From Actinomycetes bacterium (GTDB lineage: Bacteria > Actinomycetota > Actinomycetes > Mycobacteriales > Mycobacteriaceae): DNA of 64,000 nt. Below are positions 1-10,176 of this stretch, in pieces. Position 1 is the stretch's first letter; each line of letters opens with the position of its first letter. Both the position numbers and the translations under genes were made by a program. The notes below the pieces were generated by a model that was given only the letters and a program-made list of their open reading frames with translations, made no database searches and was not told where the DNA came from. Where the stretch lies: positions 62,001 through 126,000 of the forward strand of contig JAEWRC010000166.1 of the NCBI GenBank assembly GCA_023460175.1. The letters are read 5' to 3'.

Positions 1-479
1 AGGGCGTGGAGACCGCGCTGTTCATGGTCGGCTACGCCGAGGCCGAAACCCTGTGGCCACTAACGGGTCTGATCATCGGCGTGCTGGTCGCCGCGGCCAT
101 CGCCTACGGGATGTACAAGGGCGCGGTCCGCCTGGACCTCGCGAAGTTCTTCACCTACACCGGTGTGTTCCTGGTCTTCGTGGCCGCCGGCGTGCTGTCC
201 TACGGCATCGGCGCCCTGCAGACCGTCGGGTGGCTGCCCGGCCTGGCGAACAGGGCTTTCGACATCACGTCCTGGTTCAACTGGTCGTCCTGGTACGGCG
301 AGGTCATCCAGGGCGTCTTCAACATCACCCCGACTCCGACCGTGCTGCAGCTGATCTGCTGGCTGGCCTACGTCGCGGTGGTGCTGGCGCTGTTCCTGCG
401 CCCCACCGCGCGGCACCCCGAACCTGATCCGAATTCGGACCCGGAATCCCTAACCGACGCTGAGAGGTCAACCACGTGA
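1..479 (+). CDS. efeU: EfeU/FTR1-family iron permease, C-terminal part (cut by window edge)
   Basis: Only the last ~159 residues are present; the reading frame is open at base 1. The first visible residues read E-G-V-E-T, the end of the second REGxE motif that binds iron in FTR1/EfeU permeases. Three hydrophobic segments follow (about bases 60-115, 145-210 and 340-400), then a short charged cytoplasmic tail. The family carries ferric or ferrous iron across the cytoplasmic membrane together with EfeO and EfeB, which follow directly; the TGA overlaps the efeO GTG by 4 bases (476-479), so the three genes are translationally coupled. Family assignment rests on the motif and the neighbours. Confidence 0.9.
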   Translation, partial: GVETALFMVGYAEAETLWPLTGLIIGVLVAAAIAYGMYKGAVRLDLAKFFTYTGVFLVFVAAGVLSYGIGALQTVGWLPGLANRAFDITSWFNWSSWYGEVIQGVFNITPTPTVLQLICWLAYVAVVLALFLRPTARHPEPDPNSDPESLTDAERSTT

Positions 480-1642
480 ATCGTTTTCCGATGCCCGCCA
501 AGGCCGGTGTCGCCGCCGCGGCGGCCCTGTTGACCGGTGTGGCCTTGACCAGTTGCACCGCCAAGGAGGCCGATACGGCCGATGGCGCATCCCCGGCATC
601 GGAGATCACGGTGACCGCCACCGACGATTCCTGCGAGCTGTCCAGCACCGAGGCCAGCACCGGTGCCACCACCTTCGTCATCACCAACGAGGGCAACAAG
701 GTCACCGAGTTCTACGTTTACGACGACGGCGACCGGGTGATGGGCGAGGTCGAGAACATCTCCCCCGGCCTGAACCGCAAGCTGATCGTGCAGCTCGGCC
801 AGCCCGGCACGTACCAGACCGCCTGCAAGCCGGGCATGGTCGGCGACGGGCTGCGCGGCGACTTCACCGTCACCGGTGACGCCGTCGAGATCGACACCGA
901 GGGCAAGTTCAAGGAGGCCGCCGACAGCTACAAGCGGTACGTGAACAGCCAGACCGACGCGCTGATCCCCGCCACGCAGCTGTTCGTCGACGCCATCAAG
1001 GCCGGCGACATCGAGGAAGCCAAGAAGCAATACCCCATCGCGCGTACGTATTACGAACGGATCGAGCCCGTCGCCGAGTCCTTCCCCAACGACCTGGACC
1101 CGCGCATCGACCTGCGCGAGGCCGACCTGTCCGAGGGCCAGAAGTGGACCGGCTTCCACCGCCTGGAGAAGGACCTGTGGCTCGACGGACTGCAGCCCGA
1201 CACCAACGCGATCGCCGACCAGCTGATGGCCGACATCCGCGAACTCGACGCCGGGGTCAAGGATCCCGAGTGGAGAATCGACTCGACCCAGATCGCCGGT
1301 GGCGCACAGGGTCTGCTCGACGAGGTGGCCACCAGCAAGATCACCGGCGAGGAGGACATCTTCAGCCACACCGATCTGTGGGATTTCAACGCCAACGTCC
1401 AAGGTTCGCAGACCGCGGTCGCCTCGGTGCGGCCCATCCTCGATGAGCGCGACCCCGAGCTGGGCAAGCGGGTCGACGAGCGCTTCGCCGAGGTGGAGAA
1501 GCTGCTGATGCGGCTGCGCGCCGGTGACGGGTTCGTGTCCTACGACACGGTCACCGAGCCGCAGCGCCAGGAACTGTCCCGCGCCATCGACGCGCTCAGC
1601 AAAGAGGTGAGCCAGGTGCAAGGTGTCATCGCCGGTCAATGA
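476..1642 (+). CDS. efeO: Iron uptake lipoprotein EfeO (cupredoxin plus M75 imelysin domain)
   Basis: 388 residues. A lipoprotein signal ends in the lipobox L-T-S-C with Cys27, so the protein is anchored outside the membrane. Residues ~40-130 form the EfeO cupredoxin-like domain, and ~145-385 the helical imelysin (M75) domain, which carries the H-x-x-E motif (HRLE) typical of EfeO metal binding. It is thought to collect iron and pass it to EfeU. The GTG start overlaps the efeU stop, and the gene overlaps efeB by 20 bases, indicating one efeUOB operon. No Fur or IdeR box can be judged because the promoter lies outside the window. Confidence 0.95.
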   Translation: MNRFPMPAKAGVAAAAALLTGVALTSCTAKEADTADGASPASEITVTATDDSCELSSTEASTGATTFVITNEGNKVTEFYVYDDGDRVMGEVENISPGLNRKLIVQLGQPGTYQTACKPGMVGDGLRGDFTVTGDAVEIDTEGKFKEAADSYKRYVNSQTDALIPATQLFVDAIKAGDIEEAKKQYPIARTYYERIEPVAESFPNDLDPRIDLREADLSEGQKWTGFHRLEKDLWLDGLQPDTNAIADQLMADIRELDAGVKDPEWRIDSTQIAGGAQGLLDEVATSKITGEEDIFSHTDLWDFNANVQGSQTAVASVRPILDERDPELGKRVDERFAEVEKLLMRLRAGDGFVSYDTVTEPQRQELSRAIDALSKEVSQVQGVIAGQ

Positions 1643-2933
1643 GCCCGGCGAAACCGTAAGGGGGCGTTCGGGATTCTCCCGACGCAAGCTGCTCGGCGCG
1701 GCGGGTGTGGGTGCCGCCGTCGCCGGGGCCGCCGGCGCCGGTGTCGTCACCGGACGGGCCTCGGCCGCCGACAGTAGCACCGCGCAACTGCAGCGCCCGG
1801 TGCCGTTCCGCGGCGAACGGCAGGCCGGCATCGTCACGCCGGCCCAGGACCGGATGCACTTCGCGGCCTTCGATGTCACCACCGAGGACCGCGACGCGGT
1901 GGTGCAGATGCTGCGCGAATGGACCCAGATGGCCGAGCGGATGGCGCGCGGCGAGGAGACCACCGAGGGCGGCGCCGTCGGGCTCAATCCCCATGCGCCG
2001 CCGACGGATACCGGTGAGGCCCTGGGACTGCCGGCCTCGCGGCTGACGCTGACCATAGGTTTCGGCCCGTCGTTCTTCGGCACCGAGGCCCGGCCGCGGT
2101 TCGGGCTGCGCGGACAGCGGCCCGCGCTGCTGCAGGATCTACCGAAATTCCCCAACGAGACGATGGACCCGGCCCGCAGCGGCGGCGACATCTGCATCCA
2201 GGCCTGCGCCAACGACCCGCAGGTCGCGGTGCACGCGGTCCGCAATCTGGCCCGGGTGGCCTTCGGCACCGCGGCGGTCCGCTACTCGCAGTTGGGATTC
2301 GGGCGCACCTCGTCGACCACGCGGGACCAGAGCACCCCGCGCAACCTGTTCGGGTTCAAGGACGGCACCAACAACGTCAAGGCCGAGGACACCGACGTCC
2401 TGGACAAGCAGGTCTGGGTGGCCGCCGGCGACGGCCCGGACTGGTTGACCGGGGGCAGTTACCTGATCGCGCGGCGGATCCGGATGCGCATCGAGCAGTG
2501 GGACCGCACCACGTTGCTCGAACAGGAACGGGTGATCGGCCGCACCAAGGGCAGCGGTGCGCCGATCGGGTTGGCCGACGAGTTCGAGCCGCTGAACCTC
2601 GACGCGGTGACCTCCGACGGCGAACCGCTGATCGACCCGCTGGCGCATGTGCGCCTGGCCGCACCCGAGCGCAACCACGGCGCCGAGATGCTGCGCCGCG
2701 GTTACAACTTCACCGACGGCACCGACGGGTTCGGCCACCTGGACGCCGGATTGTTCTTCATCGCGTTCGTGCGCAATCCCGAGGAGCAGTTCATCCCGAT
2801 TCAGGCCGAACTGGCGCGCCAGGATCTGCTCAACGAATACATCACCCACACCGGGTCAGCGGTGTTCGCGGTCCCGCCGGGGGTGCCCGACGGCGACGAC
2901 GACGCCTACTGGGGCTCCACGCTGTTCGGTTGA
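1623..2933 (+). CDS. efeB: Deferrochelatase/DyP-type peroxidase EfeB, Tat-exported
   Basis: 436 residues. A twin-arginine signal (S-R-R-K-L, Arg20-Arg21) is followed by an Ala/Gly-rich hydrophobic stretch ending near G-R-A-S-A, so the folded haem protein is exported by Tat. The DyP signature G-F-K-D-G is at residues 244-248, with its catalytic Asp247; a conserved His (H-A-V-R-N) upstream is the likely haem ligand and an Arg in L-I-A-R-R the distal residue. Family members oxidise ferrous iron or dyes with peroxide and may release iron from haem. The GTG at 1623 is the first start able to include the Tat signal. It is the last gene of the efe operon. Confidence 0.95.
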   Translation: MSSPVNEPGETVRGRSGFSRRKLLGAAGVGAAVAGAAGAGVVTGRASAADSSTAQLQRPVPFRGERQAGIVTPAQDRMHFAAFDVTTEDRDAVVQMLREWTQMAERMARGEETTEGGAVGLNPHAPPTDTGEALGLPASRLTLTIGFGPSFFGTEARPRFGLRGQRPALLQDLPKFPNETMDPARSGGDICIQACANDPQVAVHAVRNLARVAFGTAAVRYSQLGFGRTSSTTRDQSTPRNLFGFKDGTNNVKAEDTDVLDKQVWVAAGDGPDWLTGGSYLIARRIRMRIEQWDRTTLLEQERVIGRTKGSGAPIGLADEFEPLNLDAVTSDGEPLIDPLAHVRLAAPERNHGAEMLRRGYNFTDGTDGFGHLDAGLFFIAFVRNPEEQFIPIQAELARQDLLNEYITHTGSAVFAVPPGVPDGDDDAYWGSTLFG

Positions 2934-2956
2934 CGAACGCTGTTCGGTCGACCGGC

Positions 2957-4471
2957 TCAGGATTCGGCGCCGAGGCGACCGGACAGCCGGCCGTGGCGCT
3001 GCGCCGAATCCTGGTTCAGGCCAACGATGTCGACGGACTTCCCGCGGGCGCGGTACTTGGTGCTGATCGCGTCCAGGGAGGCCACGGTGGAGGCGTCCCA
3101 GACGTGTGAGCCCGACACGTCGATGATCACCCGGTCCGGATCCTCGGAGTAGTCGAACTGGTACACCAGGTCGTTGCTCGAGGCGAAGAACAGCTCCCCG
3201 GACACCCGGTAGGTGACCAGGGCGCCGTCGTCGTCGGAGCTCTCGGTGCGCTCGACGGTCATGAAATGCGCGACGCGGCGGGCGAACAGCACCATGGCGG
3301 TCAGCGTGCCCACGATCACCCCGTAGGCCAGGTTGTTGCTGGCCACGGTGACCACGACGGTCGCCAACATCACCAGGGTCTCGCTGCGCGGCATCCGCCG
3401 CAGCGTGGTCGGGGCCAGGCTGTGCCAGTCCAGGGTGGCCACCGACACCATGATCATCACCGCCACCAGCGCCGCCATCGGGATCAGGCCCACGATGTCG
3501 CCGAGGCCCACCACCAACGCCAGCAGGAACGCGCCGGCCAGGAAGGTGGAGATGCGGGTGCGCGCGCCGGAGACCTTCACGTTGATCATGGTCTGGCCGA
3601 TCATGGCGCAGCCGCCCATCCCGCCGAAGAAGCCGGTGACGACGTTGGCCACGCCCTGCCCCCACGCCTCGCGGGTCTTGTTGGAGTGGGTGTCGGTGAT
3701 GTCGTCGACCAGCTTGGCGGTCAGCAGCGACTCCAGCAGTCCCACCAGCGCCATGGCCAGCGCATACGGCGCGATGATCTGCAGGGTCTCCAGCGTCCAC
3801 GGCACCTGCGGGAAGAACAGCGTCGGCAGGCTCGACGGCAGCTCCCCCTCGTCGCGGACGTTCGGCAGATCGATCTTGCAGACCACGACGACGACGGTGA
3901 GCACCACGATGGCCACCAGCGGGGCCGGCACCGCGGTGCTGAGCTTGGGCAGCAACACGATGATCAGCAGGCCGACGGCGACGAACGGGTACACCAACGC
4001 GGGCACACCCAACAGGTGCGGCAACTGGGCCATGAAGATGAGGATGGCCAGCGAGTTGACGAAGCCGACCATGACGCTGCGCGGGATGAATCGCATGAGC
4101 CGCGCCACGCCGCAGACGCTGAGCAAGATCTGCAGGATGCCGCCGAGGATGACGGTGGCCACCAGGTAGTCGAGGCCGTATTCGCGCACCAGCGGGGCAA
4201 TCACCAGCGCGATCGCGCCGGTGGCCGCGGAGATCATCGCCGGCCGGCCGCCGGTGAACGCGATGGTGACGGCCATGGTGAACGAGGCGAACAGCCCCAC
4301 GCGCGGGTCGACCCCGGCGATGATGGAGAACGAGATGGCCTCCGGGATCAGCGCCAACGCGACCACCAGACCGGCCAGCACCTCGGTCTTGAGGCGCCGC
4401 GGCGAGCGCAGGGCGGCGAGCACGGAAGTGCTTGCGGCGCCGTCGGCCTCCCGGCCGGATGTAGCGGACAT
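2957..4471 (-). CDS. SulP-family anion transporter with C-terminal STAS domain
   Basis: 504 residues from the ATG at 4471, which has a good ribosome site (GGGAGC, 4475-4480). An in-frame ATG at 4507 is less likely because it lacks one. The first ~400 residues contain the 10-14 hydrophobic segments of the SulP fold; the last ~100 form a STAS domain (V-I-I-D-V-S-G-S followed by the helix W-D-A-S-T-V-A). SulP proteins carry sulfate, bicarbonate or dicarboxylates; the substrate cannot be told from sequence, and bicarbonate is as plausible as sulfate because no carbonic anhydrase or cys gene is adjacent. It converges on efeB, with only 23 bases between the stops. Confidence 0.9.
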   Translation of the reverse strand: MSATSGREADGAASTSVLAALRSPRRLKTEVLAGLVVALALIPEAISFSIIAGVDPRVGLFASFTMAVTIAFTGGRPAMISAATGAIALVIAPLVREYGLDYLVATVILGGILQILLSVCGVARLMRFIPRSVMVGFVNSLAILIFMAQLPHLLGVPALVYPFVAVGLLIIVLLPKLSTAVPAPLVAIVVLTVVVVVCKIDLPNVRDEGELPSSLPTLFFPQVPWTLETLQIIAPYALAMALVGLLESLLTAKLVDDITDTHSNKTREAWGQGVANVVTGFFGGMGGCAMIGQTMINVKVSGARTRISTFLAGAFLLALVVGLGDIVGLIPMAALVAVMIMVSVATLDWHSLAPTTLRRMPRSETLVMLATVVVTVASNNLAYGVIVGTLTAMVLFARRVAHFMTVERTESSDDDGALVTYRVSGELFFASSNDLVYQFDYSEDPDRVIIDVSGSHVWDASTVASLDAISTKYRARGKSVDIVGLNQDSAQRHGRLSGRLGAES

Positions 4472-4594
4472 CGTGCTCCCATCGCATTGCAGCACAACTT
4501 TTTTCATGCACGAAAGGGCAACGGGTCGAACTGCGCAGATATCTCGGGCGCGACGCTGCGCCCGGGGGGACGGCGACGCCGTCGCGCCCAGACT

Positions 4595-5545
4595 CTACCC
4601 GTCGTCGGCGGTGGGGCCGGAATCCGCGTCGGCCGGCCAGGCCGACCGCCACTCGTCGGCCGAGGCCGCACCCAGCGCGGAGGTGTCGATGTCGCCGCGG
4701 GCGGCGGCGATGGCGCGCTCGGCGGCGCGCACCCGGTCCATGAACGCCAACACCGTCGCCCGCAGGTCGTTCTCGGTGTCGCGGTCCGGGGACAGCGTGA
4801 CGGTCAGCATGTCCGCGGGGGTCAACTCGTCAGGCAGCCCGGCCTGCTGCGCGCGCGAGATCACCTTCTGCGCCAACGCCAGGGCGGGCTGCGCGGTCGG
4901 CACGTCGTCCATCGCGGAAGTGCGTGCCTGCACGGCCTTTTCGGCGGCCTTGCGTTCCTCCCACTGGGCCAGCTGATCCTCGAGCGAGATCGACTCGCCG
5001 GCCAGCACCGCGGGCACCCGGTTGCCCAGCTTGCGGACCAGCGCGTCGGCCACATCGTCGATGGTGAACGCGTGCGCGGGCGAATCCTGGGCGATGCGGG
5101 CGTGGAACAGCACCTGCAACAACACGTCTCCGAGTTCCTCGCGCAGCTGCTCGGCGTCGCCGTCACGCACCGCGTCGAACAGCTCGTAGGTCTCCTCGAG
5201 CAGGTAGCGCCGCAGCGAGTCGTGGGTTTGTTCGCTCTCCCACGGCCCGTCGGTGCGCAGCTTGTCCATCATCGCCACGGCGTCGACCAGGCGTTCGCCG
5301 GGCTGCGCGTCCGGCGCGGCGATGACCTTCTCCCCCGCTGCGATCCGGGCCGCCACAGCCGGGTGGTTCGGGTCCGAGGACAGCAGCACCTCGACCGGTT
5401 CGTCGCTGACCGGCCGGGCGTTGGGCAGCGACCACGGCACCTTGACCGGCATTTCCTCGGTGTACTGCACGGGGCCGGCCAGCAGTTCGACGGCCTCGAC
5501 GGGAATCAGCGTCGGGCGGCGCGGGTCGACCAGGATGACGGTCAT
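4595..5545 (-). CDS. mazG: Nucleoside triphosphate pyrophosphohydrolase MazG
   Basis: 316 residues from ATG 5545 (M-T-V-I-L-V), preceded by GGGAG. Upstream in-frame sequence gives an unconvincing extension. The MazG all-alpha NTPase core lies around residues 115-225, with the metal-binding E-E-T-Y-E and E-E-L-G-D-V motifs. Family members hydrolyse (d)NTPs, including oxidised nucleotides, to NMP and pyrophosphate. Length is close to M. tuberculosis MazG (Rv1021, ~325), and its neighbour mfd is also the neighbour there. It is read away from mfd, with the pentapeptide-repeat gene inserted between the two. Confidence 0.93.
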   Translation of the reverse strand: MTVILVDPRRPTLIPVEAVELLAGPVQYTEEMPVKVPWSLPNARPVSDEPVEVLLSSDPNHPAVAARIAAGEKVIAAPDAQPGERLVDAVAMMDKLRTDGPWESEQTHDSLRRYLLEETYELFDAVRDGDAEQLREELGDVLLQVLFHARIAQDSPAHAFTIDDVADALVRKLGNRVPAVLAGESISLEDQLAQWEERKAAEKAVQARTSAMDDVPTAQPALALAQKVISRAQQAGLPDELTPADMLTVTLSPDRDTENDLRATVLAFMDRVRAAERAIAAARGDIDTSALGAASADEWRSAWPADADSGPTADDG

Positions 5546-5670
5546 CTGGTTGGACTCCCTCACACGTTTCGACGAGACCGTTGATTTTGCTTCTACCAAC
5601 TTAGTCGGGGCCCGCTGGCGGGTGAAAACCGGCAAAGCCGGGGTGGCGACACCGGGTTCCCCGACGCGGC

Positions 5671-5706
5671 GATGGCCGCCCTGCCCGCAGGCAAGGCGGC
5701 CATCGT
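5671..5706 (-). terminator. Strong inverted repeat after the pentapeptide-repeat gene
   Basis: Perfect 11-base arms (CGATGGCCGCC / GGCGGCCATCG) with an inner TGCC/GGCA stem lie 17 bases beyond the stop codon at 5723. There is no T-run, so this is either an L-shaped, Rho-assisted terminator typical of mycobacteria or a 3' stabilising hairpin. Confidence 0.55.
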
Positions 5707-5722
5707 GTCCGAAGTTCGTAGC

Positions 5723-6262
5723 TCAGGACTCCGGCTCGAAGGGTTCGTCAGGGATCACCCAGTGACCCGGCGTCTCCTCGAAGAACGGGTTGACGATCCC
5801 GTTCACCGTGGGCTGTTTGGTCAGCTGGCCGGGCGGGATTCCGTAGAACGGATTCGGCACCCCGTTGATGACCGCCGAATTCTTCAGCTGCCCCGGGGGG
5901 ATGTGACCGGGCGGAAGCCCGAAGTGGTTGTCCACCTCGGGGAACTGCACCTCCGGCAGGTCCACGTCGGGCAGGTTCACGTCCGGCACGTTCACGTCGG
6001 GCACATTCACTTCCGGCACGTTGACGTCGGGAACGTTCACAGCCGGAACGTTCACGTCGGGAACGTTGACAGCCGGCACATTCACATCAGGAACATGCAC
6101 AGCCGGCACATTCACATCAGGAACATGCACACCGGGCACGGGCACCGGCGGCGGCTCCGGTACGTCCGGTTGTGCCTGCACCAGGCCCGCACCCAAACCA
6201 AGGGCGCCCAGGCCGAGTGCACCCGTCATCGTCGTTGTCGCTGCCAATTTCTTGAGGTTCAT
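5723..6262 (-). CDS. Secreted protein with Val-Asn-Val-Pro-x pentapeptide repeats
   Basis: 179 residues, unrecognised family. A Sec signal (K-K-L-A then a Gly/Leu/Ala-rich core) ends near V-Q-A-Q (~31). After a Pro-rich linker (P-E-P-P-P-V-P-V-P) comes an array of about 13 pentapeptides of form V-N/H-V-P-D/A/E (residues ~45-110), alternating D and A at first and then D/E. The C-terminal half holds two copies of a PPGQL...NG..NPF module (around residues 122-143 and 145-165). Pro every fifth residue with beta-branched neighbours suggests an extended rod or beta-solenoid carrying a surface-exposed module. It stands alone between mazG and mfd. Function is unknown; a cell-wall spacer or adhesin is only a guess. 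Confidence 0.85.
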   Translation of the reverse strand: MNLKKLAATTTMTGALGLGALGLGAGLVQAQPDVPEPPPVPVPGVHVPDVNVPAVHVPDVNVPAVNVPDVNVPAVNVPDVNVPEVNVPDVNVPDVNLPDVDLPEVQFPEVDNHFGLPPGHIPPGQLKNSAVINGVPNPFYGIPPGQLTKQPTVNGIVNPFFEETPGHWVIPDEPFEPES

Positions 6263-6457
6263 CCGTAACTCCTTCGCCTCGTTTCACCGCGTCGCACACC
6301 ACGGAACTCGGTGGCAACCGCGTGATTTTCGGTTTAGGAAATTGCTTGACCGCCCAGGTCAGACGGTCGACGCCCACGGTCTGGACGACAACGCAACACC
6401 TTGACCCCCGGTGTGTATGTCGTGTCCCCGGCGGGAGGCGTTAACAGCGGCGGGCGA

Positions 6458-9400
6458 TCAATCGACCTTCGCCGGCTCGCCGTGCAGCGCCCGCAGCAGC
6501 CCAGCCACCATCTCCACCAGCTCCAGGTCCCGGATCCGCGCCGACCCGACCCCGCCGGTCCGCGGGATCGGCACCTGCACGGTGGCGGTGGTGGCGCGGT
6601 AGCTGGCCCCGGGATAGACCCGCTTGAGCCGCAGCTGGGCGGAGTCGGGCAGCGTCAGCGGCGACAACCGCAGGGTCGCGGCCTGGCCCGCGGCCCCGGT
6701 GGCCGACAGTTCGGTGACCCCGTAGGAGCGGCACAGCAGCCGCAACCGGGCCACCGCGACCAGTCGCTGCGCCGGCTCGGGCAGCGGGCCGTAGCGGTCG
6801 ACCAACTCCTCGACCACCGCGCGCACCGCGTCGTCGTCGGCGGCCGAGGCCAGCCTCCGGTAGCCCTCCAGTCGCAACCGGTCGCTGCCGATGTAATCCG
6901 GCGGCAGGTGCGCGTCGACCGGAAGGTCGATGCGCACCTCCTTGGGTTCGGTTGGGCCCGAGACGGTTTGGCCGTCGGCCACGGCGCGGTAGGCCTCCAC
7001 AGCCTCGCCGACCAGCCGCACGTAGAGGTCGAAACCCACGCCGGCGACGTGGCCGGACTGCTCGACGCCCAGCACGTTGCCGGCCCCGCGGATCTCGAGG
7101 TCCTTCATCGCCACGGCCATGCCGGCGCCGAGTTCGTTGTTCTGGGCGATGGTGGCCAGCCGGTCGTAGGCGGTCTCGGTCAGCGGCATCTCGGGCGGAT
7201 ACAGGAAGTAGGCGTAGCCGCGCTCGCGGCTACGGCCCACCCGGCCCCGCAGCTGATGCAGCTGGGACAGCCCGAAGGTGTCGGCGCGCTCCACGATCAA
7301 GGTGTTGGCGTTGGAGATGTCCAGGCCGGTCTCGACGATGGTGGTGCAGACCAGGATGTCGAACTCCCGGTTCCAGAACCCCTCCACGGTCTTCTCCAGC
7401 TGCTCCTCGGGCATCTGTCCGTGCCCGACGACGACGCGGGCCTCGGGCACCAGCGCGCGCACCCGGGCGGCGGCCTTGTCGATCGAGCTGACCCGGTTGT
7501 GGATGTAGAACGCCTGGCCGTCGCGCAGCAACTCGCGGCGCAGCGCGGCGGCCACCTGCTTGTCGTCGTGCGGCCCGACGTAGGTGAGCACCGGGTGGCG
7601 CTCCTCCGGCGGGGTCAGGATGGTCGACATCTCGCGGATGCCGGCCATGCTCATCTCCAGGGTGCGCGGGATCGGGGTGGCGCTCATGGTGAGCACGTCG
7701 ACGTGGGTGCGCAGGCTCTTGATGTGTTCCTTGTGTTCGACGCCGAATCGCTGTTCCTCGTCGACGATCACCAGACCGAGGTCCTTCCAGCGCACCCCGG
7801 TCTGCAGCAACCGGTGGGTGCCGATCACGACGTCGACCGTGCCGTCGGCCATGCCGTCGACGACGGCCTTGGACTCGGTGTTGTCGGTGAACCGCGACAG
7901 CCCCTTCACCGTCACCGGGAAGCCGGCCATCCGCTCGGTGAACGTCTGCAGGTGCTGATCGGCCAGCAGCGTGGTGGGCACCAGCACCGCGACCTGCTTG
8001 CCGTCCTGGATGGCCTTGAACGCCGCCCGGACCGCGATCTCGGTCTTGCCGTAGCCCACGTCGCCGCAGATCACCCGGTCCATCGGGACCGGCTTCTCCA
8101 TGTCGGCCTTGACCTCGGCAATGGCGGTCATCTGGTCGACGGTCTCGGTGAAGCCGAACGCGTCCTCCATCTCGGCCTGCCACGGGGTGTCCGGGCCGAA
8201 TGCGTGGCCCGGCGCCGCCTGCCGCTTGGCGTAGAGCGCGACGAGTTCGGTGGCGATCTCGCGAACGGCCTTGCGCGCCTTGGTTTTCGTGTTGGTCCAG
8301 TCGCTGCCGCCCAGCCGGCTCAAGCTCGGCGCCTGACCGCCGACGTAACGCGAGAGCTGATCCAGCGAGTCCATCGGCACGTAGAGGCGGTCCGAGCCGC
8401 CGCCCCGCTTGGCCGAGGCGTACTCGAGCACCAGGTACTCCCGGCGCGCGCCGCCGACGATGCGCTCGGTCATCTCGACGAACTTGCCGATGCCGTGCTG
8501 ATCGTGGACCACCAGGTCGCCGGCGGTGAGCGCCAGCGGATCCACAGTGTTGCGCCGCTTGGCCGCCATCCGCTTGCCCTCGGTGGCGGTGACCCGGTTG
8601 CCGGTCAGGTCGGTCTCGGTGACGATCACCAACTCGGCGCCGGGCACCACCAGGCCGTGGTGCAGCGGGCCGCGCAACACCCCGACCACGCCCGGCTGGG
8701 GTTGCTGACCGGACTCCAGCAGCGTTGCGGGCGTGTCGTTTTCGGACAGCTGCTCGACGACGCGGTTGGCGGTGCCCGCGCCCGGGGTCACGACGGCCGC
8801 GCGCCCGCCGGTGACGACGTGGGCGCGCAGCATTGCGAAGATCTCCTCGAGCGACTGCTGGCTGCGCGCCGAAGGCGAAGGCCGGACGTCGAGTTCGACG
8901 GCGGCCTCGTCGGGCAGCTGACTCAGCGTCCACCACGGGTGATCGCCGGCGATCGCACCGGCCCGCACCTCGCCGAGCTCGCGGAACCCGGACCCGCCGA
9001 GTTGCTCGATGTCGATCGGGGCGTCCCCGCCGACCGCGGCCACCCCCCAGGACCCCGCCAGGAATTCGCGGCCGGTCTTGATCAGGTCGGCGGCGCGGGT
9101 GCGCACCTTCTCCGGGTCGCACACCAGCACCGGGGTGCCGGGGGCCAGCTGATCGGTGAGCAGCGCGGGGTCCTCGGCGAGCAGCACCGGCATCAGTGCC
9201 TCCATGCCGTCCACCGGGATGCCCTCGGCGAGCTTGGCCAGCATGTCCGCGACGCTGCCGGCCACGGTGTTGGTCAGCGCGTCCGGCGACGGCTTGCCCT
9301 GCATCAGCTCGGCGGCGCGGGCCCGCACATCCGCGGTGAGCATCAGCTCGCGGCACGGCACCGCGATCACGAAGTCCACCGGGATCTCGGTGATGGAACG

Positions 9401-10087
9401 CTGGTCGGCCACCGAGAACATCCGCATCTCGGAGATCTCATCGCCCCAGAACTCGACCCGGACCGGGTGTTCGGCGGTGGGTGCGAAGACGTCGAGAATG
9501 CCGCCGCGCACGGCGAACTCCCCGCGCTTGCCGACCATGTCGACGCGGGTGTAGGCCAGGTCGACCAGCCGGGCGATGGTCTGGTCGAAGCCGGGCTCGT
9601 CGCCGACGGACAGCAGGACCGGCTCGGTCTGTTCGGCGGTGGCCAGCCCGCCGGCCATCGGCTGCAGCAGCGAGCGCGCCGTCGTCACCACCACGCGCAG
9701 CGGCGGTCCCAGGCGGGCGTCGTCGGGGAAGGCCAGCCGGCGTAGCAGCAGCATCCGCGCGCCGACGGTCTCCACGCCCGGCGATAGGCGCTCGTGCGGC
9801 AGCGTCTCCCAGGACGGGAACAGCGCCGCGCCCTCACCGAAGACCCCGCGCAATTCGGCGGTCAGGTCGTCGGCCTCCCGGCCGGTGGCGGTGACCACCA
9901 GCAGCGGCCCCTGCTGAGCCAGGGCCGCGGCGACCAGGAACTGCGCGGGAGCGGGTCCGACCAGCCGCAATTCACTGGGTCGTTCGGCCGTGCGGGCCAT
10001 CAGATCGACGAAGGTCGGCGCCGTCAGCGCCAGGTCGGTGAGCCCCGCAATCGGGGTTTGAACATACGGGTGCCCCGGTGCGGTCAT
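6458..10087 (-). CDS. mfd: Transcription-repair coupling factor Mfd
   Basis: About 1209 residues from ATG 10087 (M-T-A-P-G-H); another in-frame ATG lies at 10099. Order: UvrB-homology region (~20-370), RNA-polymerase interaction (CarD-like) domain starting near [10 protein letters not shown] (~525), superfamily 2 translocase with Walker A (G-D-V-G-Y-G-K-T, ~675) and D-E-E-Q box, then the C-terminal TRCF autoinhibitory domain. It removes RNA polymerase stalled at DNA lesions and recruits UvrA. Length matches the family (~1150-1230). It lies downstream of a TetR gene on the same strand. Confidence 0.97.
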   Translation of the reverse strand: MTAPGHPYVQTPIAGLTDLALTAPTFVDLMARTAERPSELRLVGPAPAQFLVAAALAQQGPLLVVTATGREADDLTAELRGVFGEGAALFPSWETLPHERLSPGVETVGARMLLLRRLAFPDDARLGPPLRVVVTTARSLLQPMAGGLATAEQTEPVLLSVGDEPGFDQTIARLVDLAYTRVDMVGKRGEFAVRGGILDVFAPTAEHPVRVEFWGDEISEMRMFSVADQRSITEIPVDFVIAVPCRELMLTADVRARAAELMQGKPSPDALTNTVAGSVADMLAKLAEGIPVDGMEALMPVLLAEDPALLTDQLAPGTPVLVCDPEKVRTRAADLIKTGREFLAGSWGVAAVGGDAPIDIEQLGGSGFRELGEVRAGAIAGDHPWWTLSQLPDEAAVELDVRPSPSARSQQSLEEIFAMLRAHVVTGGRAAVVTPGAGTANRVVEQLSENDTPATLLESGQQPQPGVVGVLRGPLHHGLVVPGAELVIVTETDLTGNRVTATEGKRMAAKRRNTVDPLALTAGDLVVHDQHGIGKFVEMTERIVGGARREYLVLEYASAKRGGGSDRLYVPMDSLDQLSRYVGGQAPSLSRLGGSDWTNTKTKARKAVREIATELVALYAKRQAAPGHAFGPDTPWQAEMEDAFGFTETVDQMTAIAEVKADMEKPVPMDRVICGDVGYGKTEIAVRAAFKAIQDGKQVAVLVPTTLLADQHLQTFTERMAGFPVTVKGLSRFTDNTESKAVVDGMADGTVDVVIGTHRLLQTGVRWKDLGLVIVDEEQRFGVEHKEHIKSLRTHVDVLTMSATPIPRTLEMSMAGIREMSTILTPPEERHPVLTYVGPHDDKQVAAALRRELLRDGQAFYIHNRVSSIDKAAARVRALVPEARVVVGHGQMPEEQLEKTVEGFWNREFDILVCTTIVETGLDISNANTLIVERADTFGLSQLHQLRGRVGRSRERGYAYFLYPPEMPLTETAYDRLATIAQNNELGAGMAVAMKDLEIRGAGNVLGVEQSGHVAGVGFDLYVRLVGEAVEAYRAVADGQTVSGPTEPKEVRIDLPVDAHLPPDYIGSDRLRLEGYRRLASAADDDAVRAVVEELVDRYGPLPEPAQRLVAVARLRLLCRSYGVTELSATGAAGQAATLRLSPLTLPDSAQLRLKRVYPGASYRATTATVQVPIPRTGGVGSARIRDLELVEMVAGLLRALHGEPAKVD

Positions 10088-10176
10088 GATGAAAGCCATT
10101 GTATGGCGCGCGAAAAATGTCAGTCGGGCGGCAGCAGCTGAAAACCGTCGAGCACCGTCTGCGCCTGGTTAGGCGG

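Noticed and set aside
368..2269. 633-codon minus-strand frame across efeO and efeB
   Set aside because: Antisense to two well-supported genes; no recognisable domain.
2939..2956. A terminator between efeB and sulP
   Set aside because: The gap is only 23 bases; the CGCTGTTCGGT repeat at the efeB end does not form a stable hairpin with a T-run.
5960..6140. 15-base periodic DNA repeat resembling a small satellite or CRISPR
   Set aside because: The period equals five codons and encodes the VNVPx repeats of an exported protein; there are no spacers or cas genes.
6401..9745. A very long plus-strand open frame opposite mfd
   Set aside because: It lies entirely antisense to a full-length, motif-complete mfd gene; the composition (Arg/Gly/His/Gln-rich) is that of a high-GC shadow frame.
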